A DNA stretch of 64,000 bases from Streptosporangium carneum (lineage in GTDB: Bacteria > Actinomycetota > Actinomycetes > Streptosporangiales > Streptosporangiaceae). The notes beneath the pieces are model-generated. The model made no database searches. It was not told the origin of the DNA and worked only from the letters and a program-made list of their open reading frames with translations. Below are positions 56,874 to 64,000 of this stretch, one piece after another; the stretch's first letter is position 1, and each line of letters starts with the position of its first letter. The stretch spans positions 108,754 to 172,753 of the forward strand of contig NZ_BSEV01000020.1 of NCBI RefSeq assembly GCF_027922005.1. Direction: 5' to 3'. The position numbers and the translations under genes are program-made.

Positions 56874-57778
56874 CAGCCCAGATCACCGCGCGGCCCACCC
56901 GCCCCGATGGGAAGGCGGCGGGACGGTCGCGGTTGGTTCCCGGACTGCTGATGGTCCCGCCGCTGCTGCTGTTCGGCGCCCTCGTGCTGGCCGTCGCGCT
57001 CTTCGTCTACCGTGCCTTCGCCCCCGGCGTGACAGGGGAGTCGGGCGTCGTCGAGGCGATCGGAGCGGGCGCGCTCGACTCCTTCTACTGGGCGGCGATG
57101 CTGCGCACGGTGCTGGTCTCCCTCGGCGCGGCGATCCTGTCCTGCCTGATCTCGCTGCTGGTCGCCTCCGCGCTCGTCATGGTCGACCGGCGCGCGGTGA
57201 CCGCGGCGACCATGGCCCTGCTGTTCTCGCCGCTCGTGGTGAGCATGGCGGTGCGCGGCTACGGGTGGCTGCTGATCCTCGACCAGCCGCCGGTCGCGCG
57301 CTCGCTCGACGCAGCAGGGAGCCTGCTGGGATTCCTCGGCGTGACACCGGGACTCCTGGCGACGGTGCTCGTGCTGGCGCACGCGATGATGCCGATCACC
57401 GCCTTCCCGCTCATCGGCAGGATGCGGGAGATCCACGGGCTCCAGGTCAACCGCGCCGCGCGCGACTTGGGAGCCGGGGCGGCGCGCGTGTTCCTGCGGG
57501 TCACCGTGCCGTTGGCCGCGCCGACGGCGCTGCGGGTGGGCGGCCTGGCCTTCGGGCTGGCCATGGGGGCCTTCGGCATCCCGGCGATCATCGGCAGGGG
57601 ACGCGTCCAGGTGGTCTCCGAGCTGGTCTACCAGAACCTGCTGGCGGTCGACTGGCCCACCGCGTTCGTCAGGCTGGCGGTGCTGCTCCTGGTGACCGCG
57701 GTCGTGGTCACCCCGATGTTCGCGCTCGCGAAACGGCTGGGCCTGCGGACCGCGCCGAGACGGGAGAAAGCGGCATGA
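56870..57778 (+). CDS. PotB-like ABC importer permease
   Basis: This 302-residue inner-membrane permease has six helices. The EAA loop that contacts the ATPase reads REIHGLQVNRAARDLGAGAARVFLRVTVPLA (~185-215). Family and position match PotB of polyamine importers. It overlaps the ATPase gene by four bases at its start and the second permease by four bases at its end. Confidence 0.92.
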   Translation: MTAQITARPTRPDGKAAGRSRLVPGLLMVPPLLLFGALVLAVALFVYRAFAPGVTGESGVVEAIGAGALDSFYWAAMLRTVLVSLGAAILSCLISLLVASALVMVDRRAVTAATMALLFSPLVVSMAVRGYGWLLILDQPPVARSLDAAGSLLGFLGVTPGLLATVLVLAHAMMPITAFPLIGRMREIHGLQVNRAARDLGAGAARVFLRVTVPLAAPTALRVGGLAFGLAMGAFGIPAIIGRGRVQVVSELVYQNLLAVDWPTAFVRLAVLLLVTAVVVTPMFALAKRLGLRTAPRREKAA

Positions 57779-58611
57779 GAGGGCACACGAGAGGGCAGGG
57801 CCGGGGTTCCGCGTGGATCGTGATCGTGGCGGTGTGGCTGTTCATGGCGGCGCCGCTGGCGATCGTGGTGGTCAACAGCTTCAACGCCTCGGCGATCTCG
57901 CAGTTCCCGCCCGTCGACTGGTCGCTGCGGTGGTATCACGCCGCGGTCGCCGAGGAGTCGTTCCGCGACGGGTTCGCGCTCAGCGTCCGGGTGGCGTTCC
58001 TCGCGGCCACGATGGCCACCGTCGCCGGTCTGACGGCCGCCTACGCCTTCGACCGGTTCCGCATCCCCGGCGCGGCCACGCTGCAGTCGCTCATCAACAC
58101 GCCCCTGAGCATGCCCAAGGTCGCCCTCGGACTGGCCGGTCTGATCGGCTACCTGACGGCCGGGAGCTGGTTCGGGTCGTTCAAGGCCGTCTTCGGCGGA
58201 GGCTTCGCGCTCACCGTCCTGCACGCCGCGATGACGCTCCCCTACGTCGTCGGCGTGCTGGTCTCGGCGCTCGAATCGGCCGACCGCCGGTTGGAGTCGG
58301 CCGCCAGGGACCTCGGCGCGGGACCGGTGAAGGCCTTCGCCCGGGTCGTCCTCCCGGCGCTCGTCCCCGGATTCCTGATCTCCTTCGGCTTCTCCTTCAT
58401 GCTCTCCTTCGACGAGCTGGAGTCGTCGCTGTTCATGTCGTCCCTGTCCGGCGACACACTGCCGGTCGCGATGTTCACCTTCCTCGAAACCCACCTGGAC
58501 CCCACCCTCGCGGCACTGTCGACGCTCCTCCTCGCCGGAACCGCTCTGGCGGCGGCGGCAGGGTTCGCGGTGTTCCGGGTGCTCCAACGACGAACACGAG
58601 GTGTCCGATGA
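57775..58611 (+). CDS. PotC-like ABC importer permease
   Basis: This 278-residue second permease has six helices, with the EAA loop ESADRRLESAARDLGAGPVKAFARVVLPALVPG at ~160-195 and MLSFDELESSLFMS after it, typical of PotC. It forms the heteromeric channel with the upstream permease. It overlaps neighbours on both sides by ATGA, part of an unbroken chain of coupled genes from 56870 to 61042. Confidence 0.92.
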   Translation: MRGHTRGQGRGSAWIVIVAVWLFMAAPLAIVVVNSFNASAISQFPPVDWSLRWYHAAVAEESFRDGFALSVRVAFLAATMATVAGLTAAYAFDRFRIPGAATLQSLINTPLSMPKVALGLAGLIGYLTAGSWFGSFKAVFGGGFALTVLHAAMTLPYVVGVLVSALESADRRLESAARDLGAGPVKAFARVVLPALVPGFLISFGFSFMLSFDELESSLFMSSLSGDTLPVAMFTFLETHLDPTLAALSTLLLAGTALAAAAGFAVFRVLQRRTRGVR

Positions 58612-59837
58612 CCCTTCCCCCGCAACCCGAGGTCCTTCTACGCCCCGACCGGTGCCTGCTGCCCGACGGCTCGGCCTGGCGCGGGCAGGCGGTGCTCGTC
58701 GGAGCCGACGGCCTGATCGCCCACGTCGGCGACCCGGCCGCGGTCCCGCCCGTGGCTCCGGGGGCGAGCCGGGTCGAGTACGACCTGCCGGGAAGCACCC
58801 TGCTGCCCGGCCTGATCGACCTGCACCTGGTCGTCCTGCACGCCGGGCCGGTCGGATCGGCCCCCACCCTGGTGGAACGGATCCTGCGCGCTCAGCGCCT
58901 GCTCGACAGGATGATCGGCAGAGGGATCACCACGGTGCGCGACACCGCCAGCCAGCACTCCACCGCGCTCGAACTACGCGCCCTCGCGGCCGACGGCACG
59001 CTGCGGTCACCGTCGCTCGCCGTCGCCGGAAGCCCCATCGGGGCCACGGGCCGGGGCGGGGCGATGTACGGCAGCCAGGAGATCACGGGGGCCGACGAGG
59101 CCCGCCGTGCCGCCCGGCTGCAGGTGCGGCGCGGCGTCGACCTGCTGTCGGTGGCGGTCACCAACGGGCTGGCGGGCGGCGGGCTGGTGAACGGTCCCGC
59201 CGGTTGGCAGGAGCTGCGGCTGGACGAGGTGGAGGCCGTCGTGGCCGAGGCCCGCGCCGCCGGACGCGCCGTCTCCGCCAACGCCCTGGGCCTCGACGGC
59301 ATCAGGACGGCGGTCAGCGCCGGGGTCGACACGATCGAGCACGCCTCGGAGCTGGACCGGCGCACCGCCGACCTGATGGCCGAGCGAGGCGTCACGATGG
59401 TTCCCACGCTGACCGTGGCGCACAGCTTCGTCGAGCACGGGCCGGAGCTGGGGCTTTCGCCCCGGCTGGTCGAACGGGCCCGCCGCCTGCTCGACGGCAA
59501 CCAGGCGGCCGTGCGGATCGCCCGCGAGGCGGGGGTGACCATCGCCGCGGGCACCGACAGCCACGGCGAGGACACCGTGATCGAGGAGATCGGTCACCTG
59601 GCCGCGGCCGGGCTCAGCAACCGGGAGGCGGTGCTGGCCGCCACGACCGCCGCGGGCGCCGTACTGACCGGAGACCGGGCGGCCGGGAAGGTCGCGGTGG
59701 GACACCGGGGCGACCTGCTCGTCGTGGACGGCGAGGTGCCGCACGACCTGGGCGCGCTGCGTCGGCCCCGTCTGGTCCTCAAGAACGGGCGTGTCATGGT
59801 CGACCAGGCCGCACCCGTCATGGCGGTGGCGTCATGA
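58608..59837 (+). CDS. Amidohydrolase-like protein with lost metal ligands
   Basis: This 409-residue protein has the amidohydrolase TIM-barrel frame (LPGLIDLH, RGITTVRDT, GTDSHGED near the end) but lacks most metal ligands that its neighbour keeps. The usual HxH reads H73-L-V75; the carbamylated-lysine position is Ser182; the HAHAH segment reads SANAL (~224-228). H246 (IEHAS) and the final Asp survive. Hydrolytic activity is therefore doubtful; it may be a regulatory or structural partner of the next protein, or use another chemistry. It is ATGA-coupled on both sides. Confidence 0.82.
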   Translation: MTLPPQPEVLLRPDRCLLPDGSAWRGQAVLVGADGLIAHVGDPAAVPPVAPGASRVEYDLPGSTLLPGLIDLHLVVLHAGPVGSAPTLVERILRAQRLLDRMIGRGITTVRDTASQHSTALELRALAADGTLRSPSLAVAGSPIGATGRGGAMYGSQEITGADEARRAARLQVRRGVDLLSVAVTNGLAGGGLVNGPAGWQELRLDEVEAVVAEARAAGRAVSANALGLDGIRTAVSAGVDTIEHASELDRRTADLMAERGVTMVPTLTVAHSFVEHGPELGLSPRLVERARRLLDGNQAAVRIAREAGVTIAAGTDSHGEDTVIEEIGHLAAAGLSNREAVLAATTAAGAVLTGDRAAGKVAVGHRGDLLVVDGEVPHDLGALRRPRLVLKNGRVMVDQAAPVMAVAS

Positions 59838-61042
59838 CCCGTACACTCCTGCGCTGCGGCCAGCTCGTCGACGGCCTCGGGCGGACGCTGCCCGACGCGG
59901 CGATCTCGATCGAGGACGGCGTGATCACCCAGGTGGGGCCGTGGACGGCGGACGACGTGGCGCGCCACGACGTGGTTCACGACTTCGGGGACCGCACGGT
60001 GCTTCCCGGCCTCATCGAGGCGCACGGCCACATGGGTCTGCTCGGCCCCGGGCTGCAGCTGTCCGCCGCGGAGATCGCCGCCCATGTGTTCGCCAACGTC
60101 CGCCAGGCGTTGCGCGAGGGATTCACCACCGTCAGGGACGCCGGAGGGATCGACGGGGGCGTGGCCGCCTGCGTCAGCACCGGGCTGATCTCCGGTCCGA
60201 GGATCCTGCCCTCGGGCCCCTTCCTCTCCCAGACCGGCGGGCACGCCGACCATCGGGGACCCTGGCACGAGCACGGCAGCGTGTCGATCCCGGGCCTGGT
60301 CCGGGTGGCGCTGGTCGTGGACGGCCCCGACGACGTACGGCGCGCCGCCCGTGAGGCGTTCCGCGCGGGCGCCAGCCAGGTGAAGGTGTGCGTCAGCGGC
60401 GGAGTCACCTCGGGAGGAGGGCTGGACCGCTGCCAGTTCAGCGTGGCCGAACTTCGCGCCGCCGTCGACGAGGCGGAGAGCCACGGCGGCTACGTGCACG
60501 CCCACGCGCACAGCGCCGCCAGTGTCCGGCACGGCATCGCGGCCGGTGTCCGCCACTTCGAGCACGGCAGCCTCCTCGACGAGGAGACCGCGCGGCTGAT
60601 GGCGGAGGTCGGCGCCTGCCTGGTGCCGACGCTGCTCGTGCTGCAACGGCTGATCGGTACGGCCCCGCCGGAGACGGCCGCGTCCCTGACCGCGCTGATG
60701 GAGTCGATGAAGAAGTCCACGCTGCTCGCCCGCGACGCCGGTGTCATGCTCGGCAGCGGCTCCGACCTCCTCGGGACGGGGCAGCGCGGCCGGGCCGAGG
60801 AGATCGTGCTCAAGGCCGAGCTGCTCGGCCCGATGGCCGCGCTGGTCTCGGCCACCTCGGTGAACGCCGCCATTCTCGGCATCGCCGACCGGGTCGGCTC
60901 CGTGGCGGAGGGCAGGACGGCCGACCTGCTGGTGCTCGACGGCGACCCCCTCGCCGACCCCGGCGTCCTGGTCCGGCGGGGGGCCGTCTCGGCTGTCTTC
61001 CAGGCAGGAGTCCTCGCCACGGAGGCGGGTGAGGTCACCTGA
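59834..61042 (+). CDS. Amidohydrolase family protein (intact)
   Basis: This 402-residue metal-dependent hydrolase of the amidohydrolase superfamily (imidazolonepropionase/prolidase-like branch) has complete ligands: H64-x-H66 in IEAHGH, K184 in SQVKVCVSGG, H222/H224/H226 in VHAHAHS, H244 in FEHGS and D311 in GSGSDLLG. It hydrolyses cyclic amides, imidic bonds or dipeptides; the operon suggests the imported compound or a product of the NicX-like enzyme. It is coupled to the degenerate paralogue by ATGA and ends convergently, overlapping the next gene by eight bases. Confidence 0.9.
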   Translation: MTRTLLRCGQLVDGLGRTLPDAAISIEDGVITQVGPWTADDVARHDVVHDFGDRTVLPGLIEAHGHMGLLGPGLQLSAAEIAAHVFANVRQALREGFTTVRDAGGIDGGVAACVSTGLISGPRILPSGPFLSQTGGHADHRGPWHEHGSVSIPGLVRVALVVDGPDDVRRAAREAFRAGASQVKVCVSGGVTSGGGLDRCQFSVAELRAAVDEAESHGGYVHAHAHSAASVRHGIAAGVRHFEHGSLLDEETARLMAEVGACLVPTLLVLQRLIGTAPPETAASLTALMESMKKSTLLARDAGVMLGSGSDLLGTGQRGRAEEIVLKAELLGPMAALVSATSVNAAILGIADRVGSVAEGRTADLLVLDGDPLADPGVLVRRGAVSAVFQAGVLATEAGEVT

Positions 61043-62330
61043 TGCGGGACAGGTTCACGATCACCTGCTTGCCGCCGCGTTGGTAGGCGAACAGGCCCGG
61101 GGCGCGGTAGTCGAGGCTCGCCGCGGAGGGCTGGCTCCCCCCGTCCGTGCGGAGGCCGAGGTCTGCCGCGCGTCCGGTGGCCAGGTCGTACAGGACCTGG
61201 CCACGCAGGCGGCCGCCCTTGCCCCGCTGGACGAGGGTGAGGAAGCGGTCGAGCGCGGGCGCGGTGGCGACGCCTCCGTCGGGGAAGCCGGGCAGTTCGC
61301 GCCGGCCGGTGCCGTCGCGGCGCGTCGCCGTGGAACCCCGCAGGCACCAGGTGATCAGGCAGGTGGATCCCTTTCGCGCGGTCGCCTGGCTCGACTCGCC
61401 GGTCCGGAGGTCGAGCAGGTCGCCGAAGGTCACCGCGTCGCCCGTTCTGTTGAGCGAGAGGCCCGGACTGGCCGCCCAGGGCCACCCGATCAGTGTGTGC
61501 TTCGCCGAGCCGGGCAGCTGCTCCGGCCTTCCGCCGGAAAGCGACACCTGGTGGACGCCGCCCCTGCCCCACAGCGACCACACGGCCTTGCCGCCGACGA
61601 TCGCCAGGTCGATGCCGCCGTAGCGGGGAACGCCCTCGAACGAGGTGACCCTGCGCTGTGCCCCTCCCGAGCTCGGAGCCGTCCAGATGTCCACGATCAG
61701 CTTGTTCTGCTGTTTGCGGACCGTCCACCACGCCAGCTGACCGCCGCCCGCGGAGACGAACGAGGCCGTGACAACGGTACGCGGCGGGGGAGTGACGGCG
61801 ACGAGTCGCCTGGCGGTGCGCGAGGTGATGTCGTAGGCCCAGAGACCGTCCATCCTGTCGGGGTTGCCGCCCTGCTCGGTCCTGGCCAGCACCGTGTGGT
61901 CGTCCAGGAACAGCTCGGGATGGAACGGCCTGCCGTCGGGCAGTGCGGCGGGAACGGTGTGCACGGCGTCGGGCCACACCTTCTCGATGGGCGGGAAGCT
62001 CCTGTCCGGAGCCGGGGGCGAGGCCGGAGGCTTCGGGGTGGGCTTCTTCGCGGGCTTTTTCACGGACGGGGTCGGGGAGGCGGTCGGGAGCGCGGTCGCC
62101 GTGGGCCGGATGGCGACGGCGGGCTCGTGGGCGGACAGAGCGTCGACGGCGAACGTGCCGCCGGTGGACATGACGACGACGGCCGCCGCCGCGTACAGGG
62201 CGACCCCGCGCCGGCGGCGGTGCCTGTGCCCGGCCTCGATCCGCGCGCGCAGGTCGTCGGCGGCTTTCGGCGCGTGCTCGGCGGCCCGCGTGAACTCGGC
62301 GGCCAGCGACTTCTCCAGGTCTGTGGTCAC
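61035..62330 (-). CDS. Membrane-anchored anti-sigma-like protein with beta-propeller-type domain
   Basis: This 431-residue protein has a short cytoplasmic N-terminus (LEKSLAAEFTRAAEHAPKAADDLRARIEAGHRHRRRRG), one transmembrane helix (~42-62), a Pro/Lys/Ser-rich spacer (KKPAKKPTPKPPASPP) and a ~300-residue outer domain with TolB/WD-like repeats (GLWAYDITSRTARRL, DIWTAPSSGGAQRRV). It is coupled by GTGA to a SigE-type sigma gene, so the N-terminus probably holds the sigma factor while the outer domain senses a signal. No zinc-binding anti-sigma motif (HxxxCxxC) is visible. Confidence 0.78.
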   Translation of the reverse strand: MTTDLEKSLAAEFTRAAEHAPKAADDLRARIEAGHRHRRRRGVALYAAAAVVVMSTGGTFAVDALSAHEPAVAIRPTATALPTASPTPSVKKPAKKPTPKPPASPPAPDRSFPPIEKVWPDAVHTVPAALPDGRPFHPELFLDDHTVLARTEQGGNPDRMDGLWAYDITSRTARRLVAVTPPPRTVVTASFVSAGGGQLAWWTVRKQQNKLIVDIWTAPSSGGAQRRVTSFEGVPRYGGIDLAIVGGKAVWSLWGRGGVHQVSLSGGRPEQLPGSAKHTLIGWPWAASPGLSLNRTGDAVTFGDLLDLRTGESSQATARKGSTCLITWCLRGSTATRRDGTGRRELPGFPDGGVATAPALDRFLTLVQRGKGGRLRGQVLYDLATGRAADLGLRTDGGSQPSAASLDYRAPGLFAYQRGGKQVIVNLSRIR

Positions 62331-62839
62331 GCGAGGTACCCCATGTTCTCGACGAGGGCGGGGAGGTCGCCGCGGAGCTTGCCCAGGGCGCGGAACGCCT
62401 GGCTGCGCACCGTGCCCTGGGAGACGCCGAGGACGCCGGCGATCTCCGCGTCCGTCAGCTGCTCGTAGTAACGCAGCACCAGCACCGCGCGCTGGCGGCG
62501 CGGAAGCTTCGACAGGGCGTCCCAGAGAGGGGAGCCCTCGTACGGGGTGTCCACGTGGGCACGGTCAGGCGGCGTCGCGGTGACGTGTTCCCGTTTGCGT
62601 ATCCGCCACGTGTTGATGTGCAGCCGTGTCATCGTGGTCCTGACGTAGCCTTCCGGGTCGCGTTGGCCCCGCACCCGCTCCCAGGCGCCGCGCAGCCGTA
62701 CCAGGGCCTCCTGGACGAGGTCGGCCGCGTCGTGCGGATTGCCCGTGAGCACGTACCCGAAGCGGAGTAACGCGTCGGCGCGTTCGGCCACGAACTGCTC
62801 GAACAGCGAATCGCCCTGCACATCCGCACCTTTCTCCAT
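62327..62839 (-). CDS. SigE-family ECF RNA polymerase sigma factor
   Basis: This 170-residue group 4 sigma factor of the actinobacterial SigE family has region 2 (~10-75, LLRFGYVLTGNPHDAADLVQEALVRL) and region 4 (~110-160, LPRRQRAVLVLRYYEQLTDAEIAGVLGVSQGTVRSQAFRALGKLR). It should direct RNA polymerase to stress or envelope genes and be held by the membrane protein encoded next. The ATG at 62839 is used here; a GTG at 62824 (QGDSLFEQF) with AAAGG seven bases upstream may be the true start. Confidence 0.93.
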   Translation of the reverse strand: MEKGADVQGDSLFEQFVAERADALLRFGYVLTGNPHDAADLVQEALVRLRGAWERVRGQRDPEGYVRTTMTRLHINTWRIRKREHVTATPPDRAHVDTPYEGSPLWDALSKLPRRQRAVLVLRYYEQLTDAEIAGVLGVSQGTVRSQAFRALGKLRGDLPALVENMGYLA

Positions 62840-63034
62840 CCATCCCGACCAAGACGGTCTTCGTTCGTCCCGACTAAGACGGCGAAGGGCGGTGAGTTGT
62901 TGCACGCGCGCCGATCATCGCGTCCGGCAGGAGAACCCCGGCGGGTCGGCCCGCCGGTCGTGTTCGGCTGGGCCGGGACGGAGCCGGTGCGTCGGTCGCG
63001 CCGGATCAGGAGGCCGGTGAGGGGCGAACGGGTC

Positions 63035-63868
63035 TCACGGCCAGTCCTGGCCGTTGTGGACGGCGTCGGGGTCGACCCCGAGGGTGATCGAGGCCTGGAC
63101 TCCCTCGGTCAGGCGCTTCGGGTCGTACCTCAGGTCGAGCATGCCGTCGGCCGGGGTGTCGCCGGTGTGGAGCATGTCCTGGGCGTTGGTGGTGCGGGGC
63201 CTGGTGTTGGTCGAGTACGGCTGCGTCCGGGCGACGGCCTCGATGGCCTTCTCGGGGAAGTAGAGCTGGCCGGTGTGGCAGTCGTTGCCGCCGACGTAGG
63301 CCCCGTCCTTGAGGACGCCGTTGACGTGGACCTTGGTGTGGATGTGGATCGCGCGGCCGACGTACCAGCCGGGGAAGACGGTCCTGAAGGTGACCCAGCC
63401 GTCCTGGTCGGTCATCTGGAAGCCGCGGAAGAAGGTGGTGCCGCTGTCGGGCGCGGCGTGCATGCCGCCGCCGGACCCGTCGGGTGCGGCGGCGGGGAGG
63501 GCCGTGGGGGAGACGCCGCCGTCGCCGGACGACTGCTTCTCGTAGCTGGAGTAGACGCCCAAGGCGTCGCAGTGCCAGATGTCGACGGCCACGTCGCGCA
63601 GCGGGCGGCAGTTCTCCGCGTCGACGACCCGGACGCGGAGCAGCACCGGGACGCCCGGCTTCTGCTCGGTGATGTCCGAGCGGTGCTTGTCGTAGTCCAG
63701 GTAGTAGGGGCCCTCGATGGTCTCCTGGGTGAGCTTCATGCACGTGCCGGGGGACGCGGACGCCGTCGTGGCCAGATAGGCGGCGCCCAGCCCGGCGGCG
63801 GCGATGCCGACGCCTCCCGCGATGAGGATCTGGCGGCGGCTCGGGCCCGGTGTGTCGATCTCTTTCAT
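63035..63868 (-). CDS. Tat-exported intradiol ring-cleavage dioxygenase-like protein
   Basis: This 277-residue protein has a twin-arginine signal (SRRQILIAGGVGIAAAGLGAAYLA) and an intradiol dioxygenase domain. The iron ligands are recognisable: Tyr in EGPYYLD, then Tyr and the two His in WYVGRAIHIHTKV. VDIWHCDALGVYSSY and FRGFQMTDQDGWVTFRTVFPGWY are also typical. Such secreted enzymes open catechol rings of aromatic or lignin-derived compounds. No ribosome site precedes the ATG, and TAATGT lies seven bases before it, which suggests a leaderless transcript. Confidence 0.88.
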   Translation of the reverse strand: MKEIDTPGPSRRQILIAGGVGIAAAGLGAAYLATTASASPGTCMKLTQETIEGPYYLDYDKHRSDITEQKPGVPVLLRVRVVDAENCRPLRDVAVDIWHCDALGVYSSYEKQSSGDGGVSPTALPAAAPDGSGGGMHAAPDSGTTFFRGFQMTDQDGWVTFRTVFPGWYVGRAIHIHTKVHVNGVLKDGAYVGGNDCHTGQLYFPEKAIEAVARTQPYSTNTRPRTTNAQDMLHTGDTPADGMLDLRYDPKRLTEGVQASITLGVDPDAVHNGQDWP

Positions 63869-63904
63869 GCGGAGGACATTAGGGACTTCATGTAAAGAAA
63901 AGGG

Positions 63905-64000
63905 CGGTATCCGGAGGTCGTCTCGGCGTACGAGACGAGCGGTGCGACCCCGGTCGCCGAAGGTCCGGAAGGGCGGGACGTCGCCGTGGCGCGGGCGGCG
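63905..64000 (+). pseudogene. Fragment resembling the solute-binding protein at 54605
   Basis: Reading from 63905 gives RYPEVVSAYETSG, strikingly like RYPEVISAYKASG within the binding protein of the 52-61 kb operon (encoded near 54893). An in-frame stop lies 12 bp upstream (63893) with no start codon between, so the 5' part of the gene is missing here. The frame stays open to the window edge, but similarity fades after about 13 codons. A decayed duplicate is the best reading. Confidence 0.4.

Overview
The window is very GC-rich, densely coding DNA with many GTG starts, ATGA/GTGA stop-start overlaps, Ser/Thr kinases, ECF sigma factors, a WhiJ-type regulator set and PucR/TetR/MarR/Rrf2 regulators. 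This points to a filamentous actinomycete, and my best inference is a Streptosporangiaceae-like organism (Streptosporangium/Nonomuraea type); no rRNA or other species marker is present to confirm that. I found no tRNA, rRNA, CRISPR array or intact mobile element.

Layout. 0-5.2 kb: the tail of a GT4 glycosyltransferase, an enoyl-CoA hydratase, a translationally coupled coiled-coil/PP-loop pair, a Tat-type flavin amine oxidase and a YbaK-type deacylase. 5.3-11.4 kb: three membrane-anchored Ser/Thr protein kinases in a row. 11.7-13.5 kb: etfBA behind a promoter with an operator-like palindrome, followed by perfect palindromic hairpins. 14-16.6 kb: a secreted BP74-domain protein, an MFS transporter and its likely TetR regulator. 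16.6-19 kb: a cysteine desulfurase and mnmA (tRNA 2-thiouridine pathway). 19-28 kb: a PucR-associated heterocycle locus holding two DUF917 proteins, two hydantoinase/oxoprolinase-like proteins (one degenerate), an NCS1 permease and an RraA-like protein. 28-31 kb: an MBL-fold hydrolase, a WXG100-lytic transglycosylase fusion with a small ESX-sized partner, and a secreted three-repeat protein. 31.5-33.4 kb: a CseC/CseB-like two-component pair.

33.8-37.9 kb is the most striking region: a compact cyanobactin-like RiPP locus. Two short peptides share a leader and the follower PFAGEGDE but have entirely different cores. They are followed by a PatA/PatG-type subtilase with the PatG-like C-terminal domain, an unrecognised 78-residue protein, and a second subtilase. 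In the second subtilase the catalytic Ser is Cys and the Pro four residues later is Ser, the same two positions altered in the engineered peptide ligase subtiligase. The likely product is a pair of head-to-tail macrocyclic peptides; no YcaO cyclodehydratase or prenyltransferase is visible.

38-46.5 kb holds regulators with small operons: MarR with a membrane protein and an NmrA-like reductase, an ECF41 sigma factor with its partner oxidoreductase and a recognisable ECF41 promoter, a GNAT, a divergent reductase/Rrf2 pair and a small secreted protein. 46.7-48.8 kb is a WhiJ-type cluster (HATPase, small partner, XRE-DUF5753, DUF397). 49.2-52.4 kb encodes an FtsX-type ABC exporter. 52.7-61.0 kb is one long catabolic operon: an aminopeptidase T/NicX-like enzyme, a GntR regulator, a polyamine-type ABC importer and two amidohydrolases, one of which has lost most metal ligands. 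61.0-64.0 kb carries a SigE-type ECF sigma factor with a membrane anti-sigma-like protein, a Tat-exported intradiol dioxygenase and, at the edge, a fragment resembling the solute-binding protein of the 52-61 kb operon.

A recurring theme is paired paralogues of which one has lost or changed catalytic residues: hydantoinase-like pair, subtilase pair, amidohydrolase pair.
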